Source: Paraphoma chrysanthemicola
Taxonomy: Eukaryota > Ascomycota > Dothideomycetes > Pleosporales > Phaeosphaeriaceae
Direction of reading: 5' to 3'
Assembly: GCA_020744225.1 (NCBI GenBank)
Contig: JAGMWG010000024.1
Coordinates: 62,001 to 126,000, forward strand
Length of the DNA stretch: 64,000 nt
The translations under genes and the position numbers were made by a program. Below are positions 9,950 to 20,247 of this stretch, piece by piece. The first letter of the stretch is position 1, and each line of letters begins with the position of its first letter. The notes under the pieces are model-generated. The model did no database searches and was not told the DNA's origin. It saw only the letters and a list, made by a program, of their open reading frames with translations.

Positions 9950-11413
9950 ATGTCAGATGATGGAAAACTGGAGATGCTCAGACCATGTGGTCGATGGGAG
10001 ACTTTCAGTACCGCGCGAAATCATTTGGGCTACTACAACAACGTTGGCCTCATCGCATCATATACATCGTCATCCCAATCACCTGTGTCTCTGAAGGCTG
10101 AAATCTACGCTGCGCTGAAAGTGGTCATCGACAAGCACCCATTCCTTAGCACTATTCCTCTGAATGAGGATAAATCATGTCCGAATGTGTATTTCGCCCG
10201 GCTGCGATCAATAGACCTACAGAGTTGTGTCGAATTTAGGCGACGCAACATCCCAGCGCCACAAGACGGAGAAGCGGACCAAGACTTGGATGAGTTAGTG
10301 TCGGGTCAACACAATCGCGCCTTCAACAACGATGCCGGGACCAAGCCATTCTGGCGGCTCGCTGTGCTGACCTCGCCACACGATCCTGCGACGTTCACAG
10401 CAGCATTCATATTCCATCATGCGCTAGCTGATGGCTCTTCTGCCCTTCTATTTCACGACACGTTCCTCGCAGCATTGAATACACTCGGACGCAATCCAAG
10501 TTCACATCCAGTCGTTCCATCGCCTTCAACGCCGATCCCACCTCCGTTCGAAGAGCTACACCCCATGACAGTATCATGGTCCTATTTCCTGAAGGCCATA
10601 GTAACGGCTCTACTTCCATCAGTCTTTGCCGCACGTCCAGCAAAGATATGGACGGGCAATGACATACCCGCGACCGCGCCCTCTCCACCGATATTCAAAT
10701 TTCGGACCGTGGCACTGCCAGCCGACACTACCAAGCACTTCGCACTTCTGTGCAGCCAAAACGGCACTAGCGTGACTGCAGCCCTCCAGTGTATCCTCGC
10801 CGCCTCCCTGTTCGCCAACGTCCCGGCTTCCGAATTCGAAAGACTCAAAATCACTGGTGCGATGTCAATGCGCCGTTTCCTGCACGGCCTTGCAGAAGAC
10901 CAGATTACCAACGCAATCATGCCCTACGAGTTCATGCATGAACGCTCCATTCACGAATCAGAAAAACATATTGGTGGCACTCTGCAGTATTTCTCCTGGT
11001 CCCAGGCCCATGCAGTCAAAGCCGCCATCTCTACTGAATTCTCCAAAGCTGGCCACGATAACAGCATCTCCCTCCTCAAATACGTGTCCGACATGCACGG
11101 ACTCTTCACTGCGATGCTGGGCAAGCCGCGCACGTGTAGCGCAGACATTTCGAGTATTGGCGTGTACAAGCCGAAGGATGACGGGGCTGGAAAATGGAAG
11201 ATTGGGAGAATGGTATTTAGCCAGTGCGCGACGTGGACGGGTGCGCCACTGGGTCTGAGTATTATTACGGGTGGGGATGGGAATGCGAGTTTGAATTTTG
11301 TGTGGTGTGAAGGTGGGATGGAAGATGAGTTGGTGGTGAGGGTGGTGGAAGGAGTAAGGAACGCGGTAGTGGAGCTTGTGAGAAGCAGAGATGGGAAGGA
11401 TAGCGACGAGTGA
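9950..11413 (+). CDS. Alcohol acetyltransferase-family (AATase) acyltransferase
   Basis: A single exon encodes 487 aa. The active-site motif of BAHD/condensation-type acyltransferases, HHxxxDG, is present as HHALADG at residues 156-162 (context FIFHHALADGSSALLFH). The opening (LEMLRPCGRWETFSTARNHLGYYNNVGL) is typical of the fungal alcohol O-acetyltransferase family related to yeast Atf1/Atf2. The C-terminal part (ISSIGVYKP, then FSQCATWTGAPLGLSIITGGDGNASLNFVW) matches the second half of that fold. The enzyme would transfer acetyl or another acyl group from CoA to an alcohol or amine. It lies 3 kb downstream of the P450 and could modify its product, which is inference. Confidence 0.85.
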   Translation: MSDDGKLEMLRPCGRWETFSTARNHLGYYNNVGLIASYTSSSQSPVSLKAEIYAALKVVIDKHPFLSTIPLNEDKSCPNVYFARLRSIDLQSCVEFRRRNIPAPQDGEADQDLDELVSGQHNRAFNNDAGTKPFWRLAVLTSPHDPATFTAAFIFHHALADGSSALLFHDTFLAALNTLGRNPSSHPVVPSPSTPIPPPFEELHPMTVSWSYFLKAIVTALLPSVFAARPAKIWTGNDIPATAPSPPIFKFRTVALPADTTKHFALLCSQNGTSVTAALQCILAASLFANVPASEFERLKITGAMSMRRFLHGLAEDQITNAIMPYEFMHERSIHESEKHIGGTLQYFSWSQAHAVKAAISTEFSKAGHDNSISLLKYVSDMHGLFTAMLGKPRTCSADISSIGVYKPKDDGAGKWKIGRMVFSQCATWTGAPLGLSIITGGDGNASLNFVWCEGGMEDELVVRVVEGVRNAVVELVRSRDGKDSDE

Positions 11414-11678
11414 ATTGTCTCACGAAGCTCAATGGGACGAGGAGTTTGTAAATGTGGGTAATGCAATATATCGAAGAAGTAATGCTATTATCATAGGAAT
11501 CGCTGACCGTCACTTTGAATGTGTATCACTCGACCTGGCGCAAACCGATGGAACGCCTACTAAACATCCCAGAAACCGACTCCAGAACTCCCGTAAAACT
11601 CCTTGGAACCCAGAATATGCACATTCATCCGCCCGACCAACTTCCCAACCCGACCCTTCTCCTTAGACCCTAACCCTC

Positions 11679-11936
11679 TCACTTTCGTCCACAGTACTCC
11701 CCCCTCTTATACTCCCACACCTCCTGTCCTCTCGTCCTCATCTGTCCTTGACCATAGTACAGCGCATACGCCGCGTTCGTGCTCTCATGGTGCTCTTTCG
11801 CATGGCGTTTGATGGATTCCCAGATGCTGCGAGCTTTGCTTGATGATGTGGATGAAGTGGTTGTGATGGTGGTGAGAGCCGAGTCTTTGGTGAGGTCGAT
11901 GGAAGTGCGGGGAGTGGTTGCGGTTGAGAGGGACAT
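11679..11936 (-). CDS. Small conserved-type fungal protein
   Basis: This frame encodes 85 aa from an ATG at 11936. A Ser/Thr-rich start (TTITTTSSTSSSKARS) is followed by a compact helical segment, SIWESIKRHAKEHHESTNAAY, and then ALYYGQGQ. The WxxIKxHAKEHHxSxNAAY pattern looks like a small fungal protein type that I recall only vaguely and for which I know no function. There is no signal peptide or TM segment. It is convergent with the acyltransferase gene (265 bp between stops). A downstream exon cannot be excluded. Confidence 0.5.
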   Translation of the reverse strand: MSLSTATTPRTSIDLTKDSALTTITTTSSTSSSKARSIWESIKRHAKEHHESTNAAYALYYGQGQMRTRGQEVWEYKRGEYCGRK

Positions 11937-13186
11937 TTTGATTGTTTGTTGTGGTGTGTGACGTGATACCGGTTTGGTGGTATGTGGTGGGTTGTGTTTG
12001 CAGGTGAGAATTGTAATAAGGCTGCTGCGGTTGTTGATGACGCTTGCGATGGGAGAGCGCGGATGCTGAGTGAGATTGATGATTGGGGATTGAATGGCTT
12101 GTTTGATGATTTGCGACCGCCCGATGAGGCTTTATATGGTCGTATGGCAGCCTATGGCCTATTGCGACTCTTGGTATTGTCTTGCGACGCTGACGTCTCG
12201 ATCGAACTCAGTGGTTGAAGCGGTATGAACTTGTCGGTGTGTCGAATTTAGATTGTTGTAGTCGCGCGCTGAAGTCTGCTAACCGCTGTGGTAGTGTACC
12301 TGGTAGGGCTGTGACAGTCAAGCTGAATGCGGTCGAGAAGTTTGTTTAGGTGAGGCGAAGTAAAATGCACTATCCAAGACACGGTGAGATGGCTCGTTTG
12401 AGTGGTTGCTGGGAGTGTGTGGCTTTCCCCGCGCAGCTGACCCCAAACCTTTATACCATCCTCATGAGCGCCGCCGGTATCGCCTGACTCCCTCGTCGCG
12501 CGCGCCTTATGGTGAGAATTTCGCTTTGAAACCCGCCTTCACGCCTTTCATGTCAAGAGCACCCGTCGTGTATACGCCAGCATGGTGCCATGTGCGACCA
12601 ATGGCAGGCGTTGCGTAAGCCACACTTGACTGTTTGCGGACGCATTCGGGAATTGTCTCAGTGGGCTTTCCGGCGGGTAAAGCCACCAGCGCAGTCACAG
12701 TCATACTGCGCGTCGACCAGAACGCGAGATTCAATTGCGATGAGCAATACATGTTAGTGTGCCAAGTTGAGCCGACATTTCCTATTGGTCAATTAGAAAA
12801 CAAATGCAGAATGGTGGCGGCGCATGGACTGTGCGAGTAAAGCGAAGTTTGACATGTTTCGCGCCTTGCGCCCTGCGAGCGTGGGCGCTGGGACTTTGGT
12901 GGTGGGGAGCATTATTCAGCGTCACGCATTAGTGATCCATAGTCGCGCCCTGTACATGTCGACATGAGAGCGAAGGACGACTCCGGTATTCGCAACTTTC
13001 ATCAAACGCAATCTAAGGAAGGCTCCTAGTGAGAGTTTTATTCATATCATGAAGTACTCAGCGTAAAAATAGCTTGATGACGAGATTAGGCTGGACACGC
13101 CACTATCAGCTCCGTCAAGGTATCGGCGAGCCAGAATAAACCTTCCCGTGTTCACTAACATGCGCAATAGAAACAGTTTCCAACAC
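11937..13186. other. Intergenic 1.25 kb
   Basis: It lies upstream of the small protein gene and downstream of the acid phosphatase. No coding region is supported; the open frames at 12406-12840 look random. Confidence 0.45.
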
Positions 13187-14677
13187 TCACGGCTTTACAA
13201 CTGTCGCGTAAGACAAGGTGTTGTCCATAAAGAACGTGGCAGTGGGGTCGCTCGAGAAATCAGGATTCGTCACGTTGCAAAGCTTCGTGAAACTTCCAGC
13301 GTCTTTCACCTTCTCCTGTATGATGCGATGATACGATCCCAGTGGGCAAGAGGAACCTGGACCATCTTTACACCCGACAACCGGATACACCACCTCGTTC
13401 AGTCGAAGGCGCATGTACGCCTGATGGCCTACGTCCTTGGAAGAAGCACCCGTCGCGTTTGATGACCCAGCCGAGCACGACAAACGTTCGAATGCAACCG
13501 TACCTCGCATGGGCACAAGCCGGCTTGCCCTAAACTTTCGATTTGGCACCGTCGTATTTCCTGGAAGCTGAGCTTCGTCGTCGAAGACACCCAAAGCCGC
13601 GATGATTTGATTGATCTGACCATCGTTCGAGAACGCTGCGATCACTTTTGGAGGGACAAACGTTGCATTGCCGGTCTTGTACGTCGCATTCGGTCCGTCG
13701 ACGAAACGTTGCGCAACCATTTCCACGACCGGTAGCATTTGGTACTTCTCAATGTCCGATCCGAGCCCGTTTCCATACCAATACCGAAGGTCCTGGGCGT
13801 ATTCATACTGCAAAACCTCGCTTTCGGTGAACAGCTCACAGAAGGGACTTCGGCGACCTGTGATCTGCGTCTCAAAGCCACAAAGATATGGAATGATCGA
13901 AACATCCCACTGAGTAAAGTTGAAGGAGCCGTGGATTTGCGCATTCAGCCTGGATCGAATTGGCGGCAGATAGATGGCGTCCCACTCGTCCTTGTACGGA
14001 CTTCCGCCCTCATCATTGTACGCCTTGCAAAGATCGCTCGTTGCAAGCGAATTCATCCACGAGGTAGGATCGCTGCTATTGAGGGCATAGATCGTTGTGA
14101 GATCTGTCGCATTCGGCCCGACGAAGCCTTGCGCAAAGAGTCGTGCACTATCGCGAACACGAGGGCTCGACCTGTACCAATTCGCCCACATGGTGAACGG
14201 GGTGTTATACTCGTAAAGATCCGAATAACGCAGACGCCAAGTCGAACCCATATCATGGAGCTCTTTGTAGCCAGTTGGCGAGAGTTGAGCAATCTGGCGA
14301 TCGGGATGGGACAGGACGGGTTTCCATGTCCTTAGGAACTCGAGCTTCTTGTCAGTCACGTTGAAGGACCCTGCTGCTTGTATTCTCTTGTAGAGGTCGA
14401 GCCATTCATTGTACGCGCCATTGTCTGGATAACGACTTCCATGACGTGAGAAGAAAGCAGCCATGTCGACTCGACAGCCAGCGGGAACTTCAGACGAGAT
14501 GCCGGTTACTTCTGGGCCTGTGCACTGTTAACATTGTGAGAACGAGCGAAGCAAAGTGGTAGTACCTGGAAACCATTGTCCATTCCCTCCCACGTGCCTC
14601 AAGATGTTGAATTCATCCCCGGCAGCAGTAGTAATGGTGGCGGCTGCTACTAGCAGGCTGATGATAGAGGGCATCAT
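13187..14677 (-). CDS. Secreted histidine acid phosphatase / phytase family
   Basis: Two exons (14566-14677 and 13187-14517, intron 14518-14565) encode 480 aa. The start is the Met of MMPSIISLL, which opens a signal peptide of about 19 residues. The phosphohistidine motif RHGxRxP is present as RHGSRYPD (about residue 62). The family's conserved regions follow (WYRSSPRVRDSARLFAQGF, FCELFTESEV, YGNGLGSDIEKY). Several NxT/S sites suggest N-glycosylation. The usual C-terminal HD proton donor is replaced by ND in AAFSNDGQINQIIAALGVFDD. The enzyme should release phosphate from organic esters outside the cell. It is divergent from a Zn2Cys6 regulator 528 bp away. Confidence 0.88.
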
Positions 14678-15205
14678 GGTGGTGGAGACGATGACCTGGC
14701 TGGTAAATCGTAGACACCCAGAGCTATAGCCTTCCTTATAACAACGCGCTTCTTTTTGATCTCCATCGTGCCCAGTGATGTACACAAGACTTCGGAGATG
14801 AGGCTTGGAGTTGCTTCCCAGAAGGGCTTGACGCGACCAGGATGATGCACAACTATAACTCCACGTGCAAAATCAAAGTCAACTGAGAGGCTCCCGCAGC
14901 GTCGTAAATACCATCACCTGCTGCTTTCATGCACGCGAACCCTTTTGTTCCTTCGTCCCTTGAAGGCGTTCTTGAGCGTGTTCGAGAGAGGTGAGCTGGT
15001 GGAGTTCGCTCGGGTTATGCCTCGCGTCGAGGAAGGCGCGATGCCGGCCGTCCGTGCTCAGGCCTATCGCACCCTCCCTCTTCGTCATCCGGCTGACCCA
15101 ACACCTACACCGTCTCCAAATCCCTCAAGGTGATGATGCACGTTCTCTATCCCTCTCGGTGACTATCCGAACCGACACTTCCGCCGTCTTGCGCAAAGTT
15201 GGATC
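14678..15205. other. Divergent promoter region, acid phosphatase / Zn2Cys6
   Basis: These 528 bp separate the starts of two divergently transcribed genes. No motif was recognised with confidence, and a CACGTG-type Pho4 site was not seen (only CCACGTGC-like near 14861). Confidence 0.4.
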
Positions 15206-16618
15206 ATGGCTGAGCCAAAGCCACGACAGAGGAAATTTGCCCCACGCTCGCGGACGGGCTGCTTGACCTGCCGCACTCGGCGCAAGCGTTGCGATAGCCG
15301 CCATCCGCAATGTGCCAACTGCACGCGTCTCAACCTTGCATGCGAGTGGGAGCCAAAGCGAAACATCGTTCGGGAATCATCAGAGTCTTCGTCTTCACCA
15401 GCGCCTGAACTTCAGGTCACGGGACCTCTGCGGTCGTCTCTCGACTTTTGGGATATATTGCCAGGTGGCTTGGACCAAGCTTCGGAGCGCAAGCATATTC
15501 TTCAGTATTATGTCGAGGCCTATGTACCAAGTATATCGGTTGCAACAAGTCCAGCCAACTACTACACTTCACTATACATGCCATGGGCCTTTCAGATCGA
15601 CGGCATGCTTGATGTGATTTTGGCTATTTCCTCTGCGCAATTGTCTCGACGAGTAGTCGATCCGGATCGTGCAAAACATCTCAAAGCAGTCTCGAGCAGG
15701 CATGAGAACAGATGCTACGCATTCATTAAAGAGCGGGTCTCGCCGTCGGGTCAGCCTCTTCGTGACGCCTATCAGGTCATCGCCATGATCCTTATTTTGG
15801 TTGGGCTGGAAGCTCTCAACGGCAAGACGGATACGCGATGGCTTTCTCAACTGAAATGCGCACAGCGTCTCCTCAATAACATCTCTCCAGAGCAGAGCAT
15901 AACGGACTGCGTCGAAGTTGACTCTCTGCATCGACACTTTACGTATCACTTTGCATTCGCCTCTCTCATGGCGCGCGTCGCACCATCTCCAATAAATTCT
16001 TCTCTGGAACAAGAACTCGCGCCAATCAGTAGCGGTCTGATGCCTATGACCACGATTGACCCATTGATGGGAATCTCGTATCAGCTTTGCGACTTAATCG
16101 CTCGGATCCAATACGTAACAACATCTAATCCTGCCTTCCCGCATATCACAGAGGCTTCATTCAAGGCTATCGAAACCGGTATCATGAGTTGGACTTACGA
16201 GAATCCCTTCACTCTTGGTGTCGACCTCACCATCGCCCTCGATCTGATCGCTCTCGCGGAGGCATATCGGCTCGCCGCGCTCATTCAGCTTTATCGAACG
16301 TCACCGATATATGCGTCACGTATCCCCGATTGTGCTTCACGAACCATGGAATTCGTGGCTCGTATCCCCCCGGGGTCTCCCGCAGAATCCAGCCTGTTGT
16401 ACCCCGTGTTCCTCGCCGGCGCAGAACTAGATGACGAAAAAGCCATGGAGACCTGCTCGAAGAGACTAGACGAGATCCAGGGCAGGAACCGCTACGAAAA
16501 TGTCGGCATGGTGCAGAAGGTTCTCAAAGAAGTCTGGCGTCCAAGGTTGGAAACGGGTAAACGGATAGATTGGGAAGATGTGTTGAAAGAGAAGAATTGG
16601 TCCTTCACTGTTGGGTGA
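15206..16618 (+). CDS. Zn2Cys6 transcription factor
   Basis: A single exon encodes 470 aa. The binuclear zinc cluster is at residues about 19-46: CLTCRTRRKRC then CANCTRLNLAC, spacing C-x2-C-x6-C-x6-C-x2-C-x6-C, preceded by a basic stretch. The rest matches the fungal-specific regulatory domain type 2 (LDFWDILPGG, ILQYYVEAYVPSIS, DGMLDVILAISSAQLSRR, LCDLIARIQYV). It is a nuclear DNA-binding regulator. Its target is unknown; the divergent acid phosphatase and the SDR 0.6 kb downstream are candidates by position only. Confidence 0.9.
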   Translation: MAEPKPRQRKFAPRSRTGCLTCRTRRKRCDSRHPQCANCTRLNLACEWEPKRNIVRESSESSSSPAPELQVTGPLRSSLDFWDILPGGLDQASERKHILQYYVEAYVPSISVATSPANYYTSLYMPWAFQIDGMLDVILAISSAQLSRRVVDPDRAKHLKAVSSRHENRCYAFIKERVSPSGQPLRDAYQVIAMILILVGLEALNGKTDTRWLSQLKCAQRLLNNISPEQSITDCVEVDSLHRHFTYHFAFASLMARVAPSPINSSLEQELAPISSGLMPMTTIDPLMGISYQLCDLIARIQYVTTSNPAFPHITEASFKAIETGIMSWTYENPFTLGVDLTIALDLIALAEAYRLAALIQLYRTSPIYASRIPDCASRTMEFVARIPPGSPAESSLLYPVFLAGAELDDEKAMETCSKRLDEIQGRNRYENVGMVQKVLKEVWRPRLETGKRIDWEDVLKEKNWSFTVG

Positions 16619-17243
16619 AACGATGCAAAATTGCCGTACTAAACCCCTACAGAACTTGTCCAGAGCACGCCGAGGTCTGTCTAAGACTTGTCTTCTAAGA
16701 CTTGTCAGAGCAGGCGAGGTCATGGCAGTCACAACCTAGCCATCCAGACCTCCTTTTGCTTACATACCGGAACGGGTCCTACGTTGCATCCGAAACTTCT
16801 ACGGCCGTCTCACAAGAGGTTGCGTTGCCGCACAAAGACTGGCGCTAGAGCCGGCATCGAGCTATGGCTACCCCGCATCCAACCACGGACATTCGATTGG
16901 TCGCTAAGTCACAGCCTTCACTTGCTCACATGCGACCAACGTGTAATTGGAACACGGCCTTCAGGCGTAGCACATGGGCGTTCTACCGCTTACGCTGACT
17001 CGATCACCCATCCCCGCTTTCTTCGTCGCGGTGGACGGGGCGACAGAATGGCTGTGATCGGCCCTGCAGTAGCCTGCTGGGACCAGTATATATGATACTC
17101 AGTCTCTCGCTTCGGTGGCCTTATCAGGTGCTACCTTTGCAAGAGAACCATTTTTATATTCGCCTCAACTTTTTCGGTGCTACCAGACCTAGCTTATCAC
17201 CTCGTTTGTGGATACTTGCCGGATACATTGTTCCATCATCAGT
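16619..17243. other. Intergenic 0.6 kb, SDR promoter
   Basis: No gene is seen. A TATATATG string at about 17087-17094, roughly 150 bp before the SDR start, is a plausible TATA element for the gene at 17244. Confidence 0.4.
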
Positions 17244-18257
17244 ATGGCAGCACCGCTTCCCGTTCCGATTACATTTGACAGCCCACAACTCGATGTCTCC
17301 AGCCTCCGTGGTCGATCCGTGCTGATAACTGGAGGCGCATCCGGCATTGGACTCGCATGCGCGACTCAAATTGCTGAAGCTGGCGCGCTAGTCACTATAT
17401 CCGATCTACAAGAAGCGGCTGGACAAGCGGCCGCGCAAAACCTCAGCTCGAAGGGCTTCCGAGTTCAGTTTGTACAATGTGATGTGAGGTCGTACGCCGC
17501 TCAGGTTGCCATGTTCCAGAACGCGATTCGTTTTGGAGGCGGGAAAATCGACATTGTTGTGCCCAACGCGGGCGTAATGGCGGAGCAAAATCTCTTCGAC
17601 ATGTCTTTGGGTACGGCGCCTTCGCTTGACGGTCCACCGCCTCCAGAGCCCGGATTCTTAGGATGCGATGTCAACTTACATGGTGTGTACAACACTTGCT
17701 ACCTGGCGATGCACTATTTCCGTCTTCCCCGTGGCGGAGACACCTACAAGCCCAGTCTTATCCTACTCGCGTCTCTTGCGGGATACGTAGGATATCCCTC
17801 GAGTAGTACATACAGCACGTCAAAGTTTGGCGTTCGTGGCTTATTCTATAGTATCCGCGACCGTGCGGCTCGCGAGACACTTCCTGTTCGTGTCAACTTG
17901 GTAGCGCCATGGTTTATCGAAACGGCCATGACTACTACAGAAGATTTCAAGAGCAGTGAGGCAGGCATTCTCCTTGGTGCTATGGGCTTTGCACCAATGG
18001 ATCGAGTGGTAGCTGCAGTATTGCAGTTCGCTGCGGACGAGCGATTGCATGGAAGGGCTGCTGGTATCTTCCCTGTTGCAAACGAGGACCTAGGCGATGA
18101 TCTTGAGGGCGCATACTCAGGATTTGTCCTCCAAAAGCATATGAAAGATGTCATGGTCAAGGTGGTCCAGATGATGCAAGCAGCAGAGGCACAGAAGAAT
18201 GAGTTGTCGCGACAGGATAGCGCAACTGGCGTCACGTCGGGTGTGCAATCACATTAA
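17244..18257 (+). CDS. Short-chain dehydrogenase (15-hydroxyprostaglandin dehydrogenase-like)
   Basis: A single exon encodes 337 aa. The Met of MAAPLPVPITF is preferred over an in-frame Met at 17208. The cofactor motif is GGASGIG (residues about 32-38), with Asp in ISDLQEA at the end of strand 2 suggesting NAD preference. Other marks are CDVRSY, NAGVM, LLASLAGYVGYPSSS with the catalytic Ser, and YSTSKFG (YxxxK). The C-terminal tail is longer than the SDR core. Classical SDRs of this type oxidise secondary alcohols in the cytosol; substrate is unknown. Confidence 0.9.
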   Translation: MAAPLPVPITFDSPQLDVSSLRGRSVLITGGASGIGLACATQIAEAGALVTISDLQEAAGQAAAQNLSSKGFRVQFVQCDVRSYAAQVAMFQNAIRFGGGKIDIVVPNAGVMAEQNLFDMSLGTAPSLDGPPPPEPGFLGCDVNLHGVYNTCYLAMHYFRLPRGGDTYKPSLILLASLAGYVGYPSSSTYSTSKFGVRGLFYSIRDRAARETLPVRVNLVAPWFIETAMTTTEDFKSSEAGILLGAMGFAPMDRVVAAVLQFAADERLHGRAAGIFPVANEDLGDDLEGAYSGFVLQKHMKDVMVKVVQMMQAAEAQKNELSRQDSATGVTSGVQSH

Positions 18258-18394
18258 AGCCTCCTCTCCTCGTCGATGTCTGGACTTGTAGTATCCGATC
18301 TTGAGCATGTATATTACCGAATTCGTATTTCTTTTCAACGTGATTATGATCTCCCACTCAGCACACATGTCACCGCAGTTTTTCCAACCTTAAT

Positions 18395-19450
18395 TCAAGG
18401 TACAAAAACGTCGAAGTCCGACACCGGCCCACCGCCTTGCACTATACCTCCTCCAGGAACATAAACCTTGCCCTTAACACCGACTGCATACGTCCCATGT
18501 CTCGGCACCCTCATGGAGCCCACACCATACCACTTCTCCTTTACTGTATCGTACGCCTCCACTTCTGCAAATACACCGCTTTCAACAGCCCGATTCCCCT
18601 CACCTCCGAACGTATAAATCTTCTTCCCTACCACGCCAGCCGCAACACCTCCTCTGGCTGTCGGCATCCGCGCCGCACTCGTCCTCCATCCTTTTTCCAA
18701 ATCACACAAATCCAGCACAAACACCGTATCCTTGACATTCCCCTGCCCACGCTCCCTCCCACCGAGAACATACATCTTCTGATTCACAACCGCTGCACCG
18801 GCATGATCCCGTCCTGCCGGCATCAATTTTGCTGGCTCTGGTACATCGAGCCATTTCCTCGCGACGGTGTCGAATGCCGATACTGTTGAGATAGTTGCTT
18901 GTGTTTGATTTCCGTATAATTCCAGCGCTGTAACGCCACCTGCGAGATAGATTTTCTTGTCATATACACCGACGGCGGCACTTCCGCGTTCCTGTCCTGC
19001 AGGAAGGCTGGGGAGTGTAGACCATGTATCGAGGCTGGGATCATATATCCAGGACTCGCCGATTGCGCGCCACGCACGATCATCATTGCTCTTGCCGGCC
19101 TCGACCAGTCCACCGAGGAGATAGATTTTCCCGTCGACGACAGCGGCACTGAGGTGGTTTAGCGGTTGTGGGATTGGGGCGCGAGTGGACCAGATGTTGT
19201 CGGGAATGGAGTAGAATTGCATGAGCGAGGTGGTTACAAAAGGAACAGTAAGACTGCTGTCGTTGCTCGGAATGATGCCGCCAAGGATGGCGATGGTGGA
19301 GGGCGGGACGAAGAGGGTGGTGTGTTCTTGGCGGGGAAAGAGGGATATGGGGGCCAGAGTGTGCCATGATGGTGAGGGCTGAGGGTGAGGGGAGGCGGTG
19401 GTGATAGTGGATAGGAGAAAAATCGACGTGAGGAAGCGGTTCGGATGCAT
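18395..19450 (-). CDS. Secreted kelch-repeat protein
   Basis: A single exon encodes 351 aa. The start at 19450 (MHPNRFLTSIFLLSTITTAS) gives a clean signal peptide; an ATG 11 codons earlier would bury it. Kelch blades with the double-Gly signature recur: AAVVDGKIYLLGG, AAVGVYDKKIYLAGG, AAVVNQKMYVLGG, AGVVGKKIYTFGG and AVGVKGKVYVPGG, each followed by a W or Y about 40 residues later. This makes a five- or six-bladed beta-propeller. No catalytic oxidase residues were recognised, so the role (carbohydrate or protein binding outside the cell) is open. It is convergent with the SDR (137 bp). Confidence 0.85.
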   Translation of the reverse strand: MHPNRFLTSIFLLSTITTASPHPQPSPSWHTLAPISLFPRQEHTTLFVPPSTIAILGGIIPSNDSSLTVPFVTTSLMQFYSIPDNIWSTRAPIPQPLNHLSAAVVDGKIYLLGGLVEAGKSNDDRAWRAIGESWIYDPSLDTWSTLPSLPAGQERGSAAVGVYDKKIYLAGGVTALELYGNQTQATISTVSAFDTVARKWLDVPEPAKLMPAGRDHAGAAVVNQKMYVLGGRERGQGNVKDTVFVLDLCDLEKGWRTSAARMPTARGGVAAGVVGKKIYTFGGEGNRAVESGVFAEVEAYDTVKEKWYGVGSMRVPRHGTYAVGVKGKVYVPGGGIVQGGGPVSDFDVFVP

Positions 19451-20247
19451 TGTGATTTCCGTATGATGATATATTGTGTTCAATTATACCAGGTTGCGGG
19501 AAATTTATCGTAGATACAAACGTGGTGTAGCGGATCGTGACGCGTAGTTTTAATCTTTCATCAGCGCAGCGGGCAGTATATGGCCTGATGATCCCTGGTC
19601 GTCATGTACAATGACGTGACCGAGTAGCACCGCAGCCAGGATAGCTGCAGCCAAGTTCGACCTGCAGAAATACAGCCCTCCGCGTATCTTCTGCAACTGC
19701 TTCGTGCATTGCGCCTGCGCCTTTCCATCAAAATGAAACGATCGGCAGCATTCAAATTCAGTTGCGCTACAGAAGCGTTAACATGTAAAGAACAAAATTT
19801 CAGTCCATTCGTGATAGTATCTTACCATCCAAGGGGTAAGCACAATGAAACTGGGCAGTAGAAACGCAATTGAGCATGTGAGATGAGATCGGGAATGACT
19901 TGGCGACTGATCTTAATGCAATACAAAATGCTTAAAATTGACTCGACTAAGGTTTCGTTGATCCTCCCTACGTACTGTATATCCGCATTGCGCAAGTCTG
20001 TATGCGCCGGCCCATCCTACTGAGATGATTAGTGGAGGAGGATACGTTTTCCCGTTGAACTTTGCATAGATATGACAAAATATGGAATCCTGGAGCTCAA
20101 GAGGGGTCAGCAAGGACAGAGCCCAGCAGCGGTCTAAAGGTAGACCTTGTGTGGACCGTGCACCTCGGGATATCAGAAGAACTCACCAAGGACAGAAAAG
20201 GGAAGTTCAAAGAGATCGCCTGGTGACCTGATCATCTCACTAAATAT
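19451..20247. other. Intergenic 0.8 kb
   Basis: Promoter side of the kelch gene and 3' flank of the zinc-finger-like gene. No feature was recognised. Confidence 0.45.
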
